A stretch of 64,000 bases of DNA. Source: Meandrina meandrites. Lineage: Eukaryota; Cnidaria; Anthozoa; Scleractinia; Meandrinidae. Shown here in pieces: positions 9,135 through 40,399 of this stretch. The position numbers and the translations under genes are program-made. The notes below the pieces were generated by a model. It saw nothing but the letters and a program-made list of their open reading frames with translations, had not been told where the DNA came from and did not search any database. The stretch is from assembly GCA_963693305.1 (NCBI GenBank), contig OY855908.1, positions 7,678,501 through 7,742,500 on the forward strand, given 5' to 3'. How positions within the stretch are numbered: the stretch's first letter is position 1; each line of letters begins with the position of its first letter.

Positions 9135-11913
9135 TCACGCATTGGAGTACAGGCACTACTATTTCAATCCTTTTTCTCAGACATTCAGTCCGTGTTCATT
9201 TTCTTTTACGATAAGATAAGGTAAGATAAGTTTCTTTTGAGTATTTTATTTCAATTTAACATGTCCTCCCTTACACAGCCAAACTGTTCATATTCCCTTG
9301 TTCTCTTAAATATTTTGCTATTGTTCCCCTGAATGCCCTGTTTCCGCCGCTTAACCTGGGTTTAATATAAATATCTTGTTTACAGTTCAAGCAATTCAAA
9401 AACTCTCTGTTCGGCCCATGAATCTATGTTTTGGGGTGTTTGTAAATGTTTGGGAGGAGATAGTTTTTCTCAGCGGGATTAGTAAAATTTAGAAAAATAA
9501 GAAGATTTTGTATGATTTGAAGTAAAAAATTAGTAGATGGACCCCAAAGGAGCTCTATCAGCAAAGATTGACATTATGTTATTATCCAACTCCACTTAAA
9601 GTAGAGAATAAATTATGCGCTCAAAACAGTTGTAACATATACCGTAAAATTCCGGTTATAATCCCTGGGCTTATACAACTTCGTAACGGGTTTTGGGTGG
9701 GCTTATAAACGGAGGGGATTATATCCGGCGGGGGGGGGGGGGGGGGGCTTATAAGCGGAATAGAAAAAGCGTTTCGAAAAGAGCCACGGCAGTGTTGATT
9801 GAAATACGTTTTTAAGTTAAAAAGTCACAATAAAGCAACATTTACCCTTGTTCAATACTGACATCCAGCAGAGGGGGGCTTATATCCGGAGGGGCTTATA
9901 ACCGGACGTACTTTTTTGTTTCCAGGTAAATGGGCCTATAACCGGGAGGGCTTATAAGCGGGGGGGGGGGGGGGGGGGGGGGGGGGGGCTTATAACCGGA
10001 ATTTTACGGTATCCCATTTTTACGAAAACATAATTGTTTAATCCTATGAAATATCGTCCGATTTGAGCCCACTCAGCAAACGGCCTTGTCGGCTTATTAG
10101 TATCAGGCGATACTAGGTTAGTCTACGTCTTTTTATCTTTTAATGTAAGTGTGTAGGTAAGTAAAATGAATAATCTGTAGGAATCGTAGTGTATTGAAGC
10201 TGTATTAGTAGTGTTAGTAGTAGGGTAGACTAGTTTCCAGTCTACTTCTCAGTTATTTGTACTTTATGAGAAGTTATTCTGAATCTAGCTTGTTTTTTGT
10301 ATTCATTATTCGTATTTTCACCTTCCGAAAATCAGCAGGACCAGAAAAGTCCATAACTGTCCTGGCAGGACGTATTAATGTATTAACGATCATAAAAAAA
10401 ATCTAGATATATATCAGACACGCGTGGACTTGCGGAATAAGTATGTAATACTGTGGACTACATGCTGTCCGATTTGGAAATAATTACATAAAAAAATCAG
10501 AGGAATGCCAAGATTGGACGGAGTTAAATTATATACCTTTTTCACTGGATGTTTTAATAAATAGTACTTGGGCTGGCTCATCGCCAGTCGTCTTTTGAGT
10601 CCGTCTTACGTCCAGGGACACTGGATGAAACTGAACACGGAGGGAATCATCCGCGCTGCCCTCGTTAATATTCAATGAACTCAAAAGACGTCTGGGGACG
10701 AGTCGGGTGCTTGGGTGTATTTTGCCACTGCTCGTATTTTTTCCTCGCGCGATTAAACAGCCATGGAGACTCCTGAGCTTTGTAGATTTGTAATGTCAGT
10801 ATCATTAAACAGCACAGAACTCTCCAGCGGCAAATAGTAAAATGTAGAACTCAAAAGCAAAGCAAACATGCGTATTTGTTTTCAAGCGCGGGGAGTTGAA
10901 AGTTGCAGTATTGTAGCAGCTTTCGTAAGCTTGTAATTCTATTGGTCCTCTAGTGCAGCAGTTGCTGTTGTTCCTATTGTTTGTTGTTCTTTAGGGAGTT
11001 TCGCGAGCCATTCTTGTGAAAGTCGTGCTCGATTGGTTCTGGTATATGATTGGTCAGTGCTCAGGGTGATGCAGATTAAACTGTTGGGGGTGGTGTGAGT
11101 GAAAATGTCACTTCTCTTTCTTAAAAGGCGGGACTGGAGGAGGGTTGTGTGTGTGTGGGGGGGGGGGGGGGGGGGTATTTTTCCTCACCCGGCATTGAAT
11201 AGCAACACCGAAAAACACGGTGACATTCATTCAGTTTTCAGTTTTGTTTTACTCCAAACAATGGAAATTGTAAATTGGTAAGGAAGAAATTCTCACATAG
11301 GATAGGGTGTATTAAACGTTACTCTTTGCAGTCCTCCACGTAATCAGCGATCAAGTGGTTCAAAAGTTCCGATTTTAACAACCGAGATCTCCTCCGAGAG
11401 AACAAAGACAGATCAAACTCAAACCAATGTTGAACACCTTCAATAATTGTTTTTACAAATACCGGCGATATGTACAAACGCTCATAGTTAAAATATCTAT
11501 GTCGAGCTTAAAGTTCCGAAAAACTCAACTTAGTTTTTAGAAGAAAACTCCTCACAACTCTTCGACAACATTTCTGGCATATCTTTTTTGTTTAGCCTGC
11601 CAATAAAACAGCGTCAAATCTTTCACTAAACGGCAACTTTGCTGATCTTCCATTGCTTGTCACGCAGCCGTTCTGGGAGCAAGGATTACGTGACTTGCGA
11701 AAAGAAGTAAGCCACGAGACGCTGTACTTAGAGGCTTATCTGAAACTCAATTCTGATTCCAACATTTTACAATCATAGGCGCAAAGGGCAGCCTATAACG
11801 TCAAAACATGTTGAATTTTTTTCTTCCCATTTTCACGAAAACATAAGTTAAACTGGATAATTCTATATTCCTCCTGACTTCGGGAACTTCAGGAAATTGT
11901 CAAATAAGTCTTT
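9135..11913. other. Intergenic region between convergent FMO and NtA/EGF genes
   Basis: No gene is supported. It contains the element at 9641-10010 and an inverted TCTTTTGAGT/ACTCAAAAGA pair at about 10592-10688. A G tract lies at 11158-11175. A TTTATTTCAATTTAACA...GTTCCCTTGTTC stretch near 9247-9320 resembles 1480-1630. The 3' UTR of the reverse-strand gene probably lies at the right edge. Confidence 0.6.
9641..10010. mobile_element. Miniature element with CCGTAAAATTCCGG termini and TA target
   Basis: The termini ACCGTAAAATTCCGGTTATA (left) and TATAACCGGAATTTTACGGT (right) are perfect inverted copies over about 19 bases. TA flanks both sides, as in Tc1/mariner-type insertions. The inside repeats GGGCTTATAA(A/C/G)CGG words and holds two long G tracts (about 9730-9747 and 9960-9988). 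Confidence 0.75.
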
Positions 11914-30540
<18,627 letters not shown>

Positions 30541-32089
30541 TTTCTCGTGTTAACGCCGCAATTAGCAAAAAGTAACACACACGCGGGGCCTCTTCCAGTG
30601 GCAACGGAAACGATAATAAATCAAGTCGGCCAGTCTCAGTTACATCTGTGAAAATTCCGAAACCTTGGCGCCGTGATAACTAGCCTCATTATGTCAATTT
30701 CATTCATTTACTGGTATTCTTAGTTGTTTACATGCACTGCCAACGGTTCATCCGATCGGAGAAGTTCATCGTGAGCCCGTGAGATAAACTGGTGAAGCGA
30801 TCTGTTCGAGATAAGAAAGGAAAAGCTACAATTAATCATCAATTAGTGGGATTTGTTAGTGACAGGGAATCGGCAGGCTGCAATTAATCGACTTTGTCCT
30901 CCGGTGAAATTCCGCGCATTCGTGTGGCGCGCTGTTTCGTTCGAGATAAACGGGGCAGTTTTCACCTTTTTACCCCCAATTAACTCGAGTTTCACGCCAC
31001 TGGTGAAAATCCAGCTTCTCGATATCGCCGCCTTCATTTTGTGCCATTACACGAGTTGTGATACTCTAAATGAAACTCGCAATTAGCGCGTTCTGAAGCC
31101 GTCCGAGACGAAGCGTCTGTCGTTCAATACTGAACTGCACCATGCTTCCAAATTGTATGTCAAAGTTTGCTGTAGGTTTAATCAAATCACCGAAGAATGT
31201 CTCGGCCCTAGAGAAACCATTAATAAACAACCGCTTAACTCTAAGACATCTAAAAGTAAACAGAGCCATTCACAGATTTCGAGAAACTTACCATTATCTG
31301 AATGGAGAGTACACGCGCCTTTTGTTTACAAAAAAAGTTAAGTTGATGATCGGGCTTTTGTGAGCGTCGATCGACCGACTTTTATCAGCTTTGAGGTCAC
31401 GAAAGTTATGCATGCTTAGCAGCACATCGTTCAAGATGGTGTGGTATCCCCTCCCCTCCCCACTAAGTCAGTTCAGTGCCCACAAATACGAACGTTTGCT
31501 GATCAAGCTAATAAAATGCCGTTTCTTCTTTACTTTCAAAATAAATCCCTTCCGGTATAAACTGCGAGGCCGATGAACGACGGCCGCCCAGCTTAGATGA
31601 CCACGGCACAAAAGCAAGGACTGCAACTTGAAGATCCTCGAAAAACCACAAACAAGATTGATTACAATTGCGCCACGAACCGCGCACATTACGCGTGAGT
31701 GTGGTCGACGCGCGTGGAATTGCAACGCTTGCCGTGGGAGAAACGCGCGCGGAAGAGAATTATCAAAACTGAGCTTAACAGAGTTACAGAAATGGAAAAA
31801 TTCTAGGTATAATATCTGTTCAGTTAACATATCAATTTAATCATTTTAAGGGACTAATGATTTATAGGCAAAGGAAGTGATAATGAGCCAAAAGAGCGGT
31901 TTAAGATATTAGCTGCCATGCCTAGTTTTTGTATGCCAATATTTCTATCGCAAACATTGTCTCAGCAATCTGACTCTTAAAATCATTCTAATTAAGATTT
32001 TGAAATTTTTCATAAAGAATTCCCCAGAACTTTAACAATATCACTGCCTTGTGAAGCAAATAAGCAGATGTGGAGTATAAAAAGAATCA

Positions 32090-33460
32090 TAAACTGAGGA
32101 CTTGTTTGGCATGAAAGCTTTGCTCATAACCTCTAAGTTAAAATCACACTGTGCAGCAAAATTAACAACTACAAACAGTTTTCCACAGGACTGAGTACTA
32201 CTCGCTAGCTTTCATTTGAATGGTCACACACACAAGGGTTTGACAATTTGATTCATAGACTTAAAGAGCCTTAGGCCCAGTTCAGACGTCGTGCTTCTGC
32301 CATGCCGAACTAAATTCAGGAATTAAGTTCTACAAAAACACGGCAGAAGTACGAAATTATATTAAATGTATTTTAACGGGGGTAGTTACGGCGCCATTTT
32401 TGTTTGATCACCGATGACTAATTGTAACGTGACTTCAATAAATCCTAAATTTGGCACGACTCTGGCTCGACGTCTGAATCACAGTCGCGTTTTTGCCGTA
32501 CTACAGTCGGCAGAAGCACGACGTCTGAAATGGGCCTTATATTCTTATATACCATAATAAACAGTGTAGCTTTGATTTGAATGGTCACACACTAGGGTTT
32601 GACAAAGAGCCTTATATACCATAATAAACGGTGCCACATGAAAGTACTGCTCACTAGCTCTCATTTGAATGGTTTCACTCTCAGTGCACCATCCACTAAT
32701 TTAACTCCGCACACAATAATAGATATAATAAAGCATATGGAAATACTACTCGAAAGCTTTCTGTTCATTTAAATGGTCACACACTAAGGCTTCCTCCAAA
32801 GAGCTAAAGTTAAAACCAGACTAGCAGAAAAAACTGCACCATGCATATGAAAATACCACTCGACAACTTTCATTTGAAAGGCCACACGCTAGCTAGAGTT
32901 TCACGACAAATGCTAGTCACGAGTTAGAAATACCTTTTACAAGCGCAATGTAATAAACAGTACTAAATGAGTGTTCAAATAGCTCCGCAACATTCATTTC
33001 AGTGGTTACATACCAGGGTTTCATCCACTGATTTCACAGTTACAACCACCTTGTACAGCACGACAATGTGAACATTACCACACGAAAGTACTCAACAGCG
33101 ACTTTTATTTGAATGGTATGCGATTTTGGGAGTAAACAACCAACTTAAGTACGTCCGAATCTAAAGATTTTTTGGCGCCAAATTTACAAGCTTAGCTCAT
33201 CGGATTGACTTGAGAATTAAAAACTCTGCTGATATATAAAAGGATTAAACACTTAGCTAAATCCTTATTAAACAAATGAAAACCACTGCAGATCTTTATG
33301 AAATTTTGCAAATAGACTTCCTTTACCGAAAATCATGCCTTTAACCACCTAGCCTACTAAGCGGTGACGAAAAATAGAAACTCTTTAGTTATTATAAACA
33401 GCACCACATGCCAAGTGCTGCTCAGACAGTGACTTGCATGTGAATGGTATCAGTAGTGGG
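32090..33460. repeat. Degenerate tandem array of roughly 100-120 bp units
   Basis: About eight diverged units each carry ATGAAAGTACTGCTC, TTTCATTTGAATGGTCACAC and CTAGGGTTTCATCCAC-like blocks. They are seen near 32215, 32575, 32665, 32770, 32870, 32995, 33105 and 33435. Spacing varies and other sequence interrupts the array, so it is an old decayed satellite or repeated regulatory block. Confidence 0.65.
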
Positions 33461-34743
33461 TTACGTAAGATTTGCTGTGCTTCCGAATCTAAGGAGGCTT
33501 TGCTCCCAAACGTACCTGGGGTGAGTTAGCCCAATATTAATTGACTTAATAAAATTAATTCTGTGGAGATGTAGGGGATTAGACAGTTTGCTAAATCCTA
33601 ATTTCCACAAACAAAGAACACTTGAAAACCGTTATGCAAGTTTGCATTGATAGACCACCCCGCAGAAGACCATGCCTTTAGTCGCTTCTATATACACCCA
33701 CAGAATTACACCGAACGAACCATCGCAACTGCATGGTTAAGTGAGGACAAACTGTAGTTCAAAATATTAGTGAGGTGGTGTGCAAGGGTAAGAAAGAGGA
33801 TCAAACCTACACCGCCCTTGAACTTCTAGTAGAAATATCTACTCACTGCCTTACGCAACACATTGGTATGGTTTGTTTGTTTTCAGTTAAAGAAACGTAG
33901 GAAAAAACGTTGTGAAAACAATCGATTTCACTGAACTTTGATCTGGTTGTATGGAGAGGTGTCCCCTTGCAGGACAACCGCACACAGGAAGTAGGATTGT
34001 TGAGGATAGAAAAAAGGAAGGGGTACTTTTACAAGCCTTTTTACGCGCCTTTAATTGGCAGTCAGTGCTTCCTATGCCAACAGGCCTATACGCTCTAATA
34101 CCAGAAACTTCTTAGCCTCGAATTATGAGCTCTCCAAACTAGTGCCGGTCCAAACATTTCCAAGACCATGCTGGTGAACTGAATGAAGGCAATATTACCC
34201 TACTTAATGATCTTTGGATCTCTTGTTTACTTGGTAATAAATGTAAGATTAGAATGGTTATGAGACATTGATCTTCCCCTCAGGTAGCTGGGATTTGAAA
34301 ATGTTTTGTACTGACTTAGGATTCATGACTTAAGTTAGTTACAGAAGAGCTGAGCTGTGTTGGTGCTCAGACAATTCTTACCCAGTTTGATCTCTAATCG
34401 GCAGGAAATGTGAGCTGATTTACGAAGGTTATCTGCATGCTGCATAAGAGTCAGATAAGTACGTATGAATAAAATCCAGTGTATGGGAATAATATCCAAG
34501 TAACCAGAACATAATTTGGGTTCAATTTTGATCCTGAAACTCTTAATTATGAGGTGTCGTCTCTTCCAAAATAAACAAAGAGTCATTGATATGCTTGTGT
34601 ATAAAGTAAGAGATATCCTAATAGAATATCATAATTATTTACCTTTATTCTGCTAAAAGAATATTGGCCTGCTCAGGTTTGGTTTGCTTTCTTCTACATT
34701 AAAAAATAATTTAGAGTTGCATGAAAGACAGAACCAACTGCAA

Positions 34744-35224
34744 ATAACTGAGGGGGACATTGGGGGATGCTAAACACCGCATTACCGCAAAAAAAAAATC
34801 GGCAAATACCGCAATACCGCAATAAAATCCGGAAAATACCGCAATTTCATAGTAAGCCTGTATAGCTGGCGAATTCGTTGACGCGAGGGCAAAATTAGAG
34901 GCAATAACGAGCGGTGGGAGCGAGGAAACAATGACAAGGCTTTAAACTGGTCGTTAAAACAGTCAAATTGTTCATTAAATTGTGCGATAAAATAAGGCTG
35001 TTTCAGGTTGCTTCTGAAACGATCAGAAACGGCTAAAAATGGTCGGAAAATGTGAAGGATACGTTTTATATACCAACCATCGTCGACCAAAATGCCAAGA
35101 AAACGCGTCCCGCAGGTTTGGAGAATACCGCAATACCGCAATTCAAGATTAAAATTACCGAAATACCGCATGAAAAATTGGCCAATACCGCAATACCGCA
35201 AACCCCAATGTCCCCCTCATAACT
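34744..35224. mobile_element. Inverted-repeat element with ATACCGCA arrays and ATAACT duplication
   Basis: Termini GAGGGGGACATTGGGG (34750) and CCCCAATGTCCCCCTC (to 35218) are perfect 16-bp inverted repeats. ATAACT flanks both sides. Subterminal regions contain repeated AATACCGCAATACCGCA words on both ends, a transposase-binding-like arrangement. The long reverse frame inside is built from these repeats. Confidence 0.8.
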
Positions 35225-38200
35225 GAGTCTGTGGTATAATGTCGGCTAATTCATCACTAAACTATACAGTTTAATATAATACACAATGTACAATATTATA
35301 TTGTCACTGCTCACTTTAAATTCTTCTCATAGATTTTATCTCAGTGTTAGGATATTCCAATGCAAAATATCACAAATATATATAGCACCAGGATCGATAA
35401 AGTTTCAATCATTTGTGACTTGAATATGGCAATCACTTCATGAACTAACATTCTTCTGAGACAAACGGACATTTTTCTTAAACATCTACAATGCCTTTGA
35501 AATGGAATTCTTAACTTAAACATTGAATTTAATTTTTAAAGTAAAATGCCCGACTAGAATCAAGAATAGGGTCCCGAAATGACCAGTCGAAGTGAGAGCG
35601 TTTTGAGCCTTCGTGGAGGTTGCTGACCAGACACCAATCTTTGCATGTTTGTGAAACAACATTAACACAAACCACAGGAAAGAGATCATCAGTTATGGGG
35701 CAATTGAGCAGAAAAAATAACAATGTATCAAAGAGAATCAACGTGAATCTATTTTGCTTGACCTTCAATATCCTTTTAATTGTGCGCCAGGTGCCAATGG
35801 CGGGAGGGTGGAGCGACGCGGCCGTCCATAATGGCGGGAAAAATTACGTGTGTGGTCCATGTGAGAAGTAATCTTTACGACAAAGCGTTTGCAACATGTA
35901 ACGGGACCTTTAAGTATGAAAACCAAAACATTCTGAGACAAGGGTTGGAAATAAAACATGCATAAACGCAGCCACAAGCCCGATCTAGGGGATAGAATAA
36001 ACAACGGCACGAGTAACTAAACACCCCAATTATGTCTGAGATTATCAGACCCATGGCGTGTGAGTTCAAAGCTGAACTTACTTTTCTGTCTTTGATAACA
36101 GGAAAAATAAATTTTTTAAACTATTCGGCTCGCATCAGTGGTGTACTTTGTATCATTTGTCAATAATTTCGTCAAATAAATGTTAAAAAATCAGGTTCTA
36201 AGAGTCTTGAACTAGTGAACTAACAAGAATTCAACAACATACGATTCTTGTCCAGGTGGTTGGAAGCGAAGGTCATTGTTGTTGACAGAATTTTTCGTTG
36301 CTTACTAAATTGTTACAAGTTTTGAGACAATTTGGGCGTTGTTTCAAAGATGAACGAGCCGGAGCACGAAGGAAACGGGGTATATCGTCTTTGAGCTTAG
36401 TTTCACTGATTCGACACTGATGACAGTACGAGAGTATTCTACACTGACAAGAAAACATAACAACTCTTTCTTTAGTGCTAAGTATTAGAATATGAGTGGA
36501 ATGGATGTTACTCTAACAGGCAAGTTGCAAAACAACATAACTGTCTACATTAAATCAGTCTATATCAGTTTAGACACAGTACCTGATGATGAAACACAGC
36601 TCCGACAACTCTGGAATCAACAATACGGGAAAACTAAACCGCCTAAAACAGTCAACTGAAGACCTTTTCTATCCTTTAAACAGGGATTTTTTATTAATCT
36701 CGCTGTTTGTTTTGGGTTATTTTGGTCTCCCCACTGACTTACAAGTATACATCTCTTAATGGGTTCAAAAATAATCTCGAGAAATATTTACACAGTCAGA
36801 CAAAGCCCTCTTATATATATGATTGTTTTAGACAATACAACTCCTTATTGTAAAATTGTACCTTAACCGCCTGTATTTTCAACATTTGGATAACATTTTA
36901 TTAAGTTCCGAATCGATTCTTGGCTTTTTACACCTTCAACCTTTTTCTAGTGGTGCATATTTAGAATTGCATTCCTGTGCCCTTTCTTGAATAACGTTTG
37001 AGCGAGTTTGTTTTGGTAAATCTCAGTGATGTTGGTTCCCAGGCCATTAAAATGACTTTCAAGTGCTTAATTGCGGATTTCGAAATGTGCAGTCGCTTAC
37101 GTTGAATGGAAATCTAAGAATGTTAGTTCCGGTTTAAGTGTTCTTAGAGAAAATGAAAATCTCGAGATAAATGTGTAAAATCGTGGTTTAAGCAGTTTCG
37201 TCTAGATATCTTATGGTATTCAACTGCGAACGTTTAGGCCCTGCTAATATTGCGTGCGGGTCCCATTTCGAGTTTATCGCGCCGGAGTTGCTGTTACAAT
37301 TTTTTTTTTATCAGTAAAATTTCTTCATTAATAATTTTGCTAGCTTACAAATAACCTAGTACTATACTTCAGAAGGTCTAGTACAATACTGCAGAAGGAT
37401 GCAGTAATCTCGCAATTCATCAACCAGGTGGCAGACATAAAAGTCAAAATGGGTCTTCCCAGCCCATGCCACACAGCACTACCACCGTGTTGCAAGCATC
37501 GAGTTGTCGTGTGTTAACTAATGAGGTTGGCTAATTGCATTATTTTAGTCCTTGCCTTATCCAACCTTGCGATTACTTTCGTTGATGGTTTTACTCAGAA
37601 TTTTTTCTTAAAAAAAATCCCCTGCTTTTCCTTCTCGGTGGGCTCGTGAGCTTGCTCAAATAATCTAAGATCCATGTGTCTCAAAAGGAAATACAGAATT
37701 TGGAATTAATTAGAAGGCGGTAGCATAATCTGAACATTTCGCCTCATTTGATAGGTAGTTCCAATGTTGAAATCGTAAATTTCAACGATATCTACAAACA
37801 AGAAAGGTTTCTGAGCAGTTCGTAAAAGGGTCTTAAAGTAGAAAGCTCAGCTCAAACACATACAGAAGAACACCTGAAGACATCCTCAATTTTTCCGACA
37901 TGATTATCGCAATATAACAGTTCTCTGGAATTTCGCGATATATTGTCGGAAGAAGTTATTTAAAAGATCGGATTTAGTGCAGTAGGAGACTTGTTTGACC
38001 CGGTCAGTCAATACTGATAGATATGCAAGATAGAAGTTGACAACCACTCTCCACCAGCCGACCTTCCCCGTCTCTTCTTCCTAGTAGTACCATAGGACAG
38101 GAAGTTGCCAATTCCAGGAAGTGAGTTTGCTCAATACTTGGATCCACGTCACGCAAACAAGATTGCGTCTCCCAACGCTCCTATTTTTCTTAAATTATGC

Positions 38201-38293
38201 CATAATTTGCGCTAGCCTTTTTAAAAAGAGATACTCGTAAAAGTAGCTATTTATGCTGCCGATGCTAGTAGCGCTCTTTTTTTTAAAAAAAAA

Positions 38294-38311
38294 ATATATA
38301 TATATATATAT
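38294..38311. repeat. (AT)n microsatellite
   Basis: About nine AT dinucleotides follow an A run. Confidence 0.9.
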
Positions 38312-38643
38312 GAAATTTTGCTTGTAATGCGTCGCATGTAACCCCACCGTCAATAAAATATCCCGTGCTAGGTGGTCAATAATCGCATGTGACGTTTTTC
38401 TGATATATAACAGAAGTAGGTAAGCGATCGGTTAAAATAATAAGTAGGTATTTAATTTATGCTACATTGTTGCGTTCTGCATTTTACTGGCTCTTCTTGC
38501 GGAAATGGTAATGTATTATATATGAAGTTCTCAGTGCGGTGCTCGCTTTGCCAATGATGTTTCGCGACAATGTGCGGGACACCGAGTCGCGACATTCTGC
38601 CAGCTGAGTGGGAGAAATTTCGGAATACGGGTCCAGGTCCTCG

Positions 38644-40399
38644 CTAGTAGCGTGCCCGCTGACCATGAAGAGACTGGACCAGGTCAGGACTATACGTCAT
38701 CAGGACATCACTCCTTCCCCGGAATATTTTATTCCAGAAAAAAACCGCGAAATTGTGATATAGAGTAGCGTCGACAACTTCCAACATCAGACAGACAACC
38801 TCCACCTCTTTATGGGATGCTGTTGAAGTTACAGTGTACAACTTGTATGAAATTCGGATGGTGAGCTCAACAAGTTTACACAAGTTATCCAACACAAAGA
38901 TTGATAAGGTCATATAGTACAGTGCGACGCAGCTGAACGGAGAACCATCGGCAATGCTCGGCGGATACGTGAAGTTAAGTTGGAGGATTAGTGTCACGGT
39001 GAGAAGCTTGGATAGAATGACTCCCATTTCCACTTCCTCCGAGCCACTGACGTGTTTTTGCGATAGAATAATAGCATCATAGATAACCACGAGGAGGACG
39101 ATAGCATTCAGGTACCAGAAGTATGGTTTAACAACGAGGGAACGAGCGATGACGGCGAGGGAAGCAGGACGAATATGTCGGATGTGCATGCTTCGAGCTG
39201 GCACACAGAGGACAGATAACCAGATCAGACACGTGACTACTGAGCACCCCACCCACATCCCCTTCCAGCAGTACGGGCCACATCCAGGAGTGTTGTAAGT
39301 GGTGAAGTTGATGTCACAGTTTACGCTGGTCTCGTTGTGGAATACACTACACTCCACCATGAATATGGCGAACATCACAAGCGTGACAAAGCGAAAAACT
39401 TGGAACAATAAATACAACACAGACAGGGAAATCAAAGGCAGATTTCGAGGACGCGCCTGTAAAATTGAATTAAATTTAGTTTATAACGCTGCAATTGACA
39501 TTCTAATCATATCATAAGCTAGTCTTCAAAGATGCTTGAGCTACAACTTTTTGGCATTAATATGCAACACGAGCACTTTTTTTAATCGTTTTCAAAAACA
39601 AATAAATTGCTTAACCAGTTTTCTCACTGTGTATTTTTTCTTATCCTCAAAATCCGGAATTTCAGGAAAGAAAAAATTGGTTCCGGCTGCATTTGCCGGA
39701 AATTCCGGAAGTTTAGCAACCTTGTACCTAGGGTCCCACCATTTACATTCAAGATGGCGGGACCCTGGGTACAAGGTTATTTAACTTCCGCTAGAACTTC
39801 CGCATTTTTTCGGCGCGTTACTGAGGCATCACTAACTACAATGTTATTTTCATTTTTCATTTGCCAGCTTTTATCTAGATCAAGGTAGTTACTATAAGAA
39901 GACGTAGACGTCTTCAGTTCTGCATCAACGCATTTTTGTAGATTTGGACTAATGAAACTTGTTTAATTTTTCGTATAAGAAAAGAATATGGAAATTTTAC
40001 TGGCAAAATCAATAAAGTCCCAGTGCATTTACACTCTTGCCAGGGATGACTTCCGTTTACAATCAGATTAGCCCCAACTCCTGGTCAAAAATGTATTTGA
40101 ATTTAGGTCGACTGAAAATTATACGATAAAATTATTTTGTAGGAGAAACGTTCATGTGAAACTTCAAGGTGATTCCACAGGTAAATTTTGTTGAGATCTC
40201 TCGAGCTCATATTAGGGAACTCAATATCATTTTTCTGTTTCACATATGTGCAACGAATCATAGGATATTTTCCCTGGCAGTTGCACCAGTTACAAATTGA
40301 GCGAAATGTTGGTACATGATGTAAACGATTGTTAAAAAAATTCGATTTCGGTTCAGTATGCTACGCAGAAAGCGGAAGATCGGCTCCAATCCTTACCAT
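38644..40399 (-). CDS. Multipass membrane protein of unknown family, two exons (271 aa)
   Basis: The main exon is 39456-38644, opened by acceptor TTTTACAG and ended by TAG. Upstream, AAATG|GTAAGG at 40399-40397 supplies an ATG directly before a consensus donor, giving M|ARPRNLPLISLSVL. An in-frame TGA lies about 130 bp further up, supporting this as the true start. Hydrophobic segments: about 6-34, 59-78, 97-120, 128-150 and 163-190. Between the first two lies a loop with NETS and NFT N-glycosylation sites and cysteines (CDINFTT, GCGPYCWKG). The C-terminus (about 190-271) is more polar. I do not recognise the family. The exon 1 assignment is inference from splice signals; the main exon is strong because it stays open over 270 codons. 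Confidence 0.6.
39718..39778. repeat. Hairpin with GATGGCGGGACCC motif in the membrane-protein intron
   Basis: AACCTTGTACCTAGGGTCCC (39718) and GGGACCCTGGGTACAAGGTT (to 39778) are inverted copies with one mismatch over 20 bp, and pairing continues through CCAT/ATGG. Small foldback element. Confidence 0.8.

Larger units (their letters stand above)
30541..38643. other. Intergenic region upstream of the matrix gene, no gene recognised
   Basis: The promoter of the reverse-strand matrix gene should lie in its first few hundred bases, but no clear TATA box was seen. The rest contains the degenerate tandem array at 32090-33460, the element at 34750-35218 and an (AT)n run at 38294-38311. The frames here are short and show no family match. 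Confidence 0.6.
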
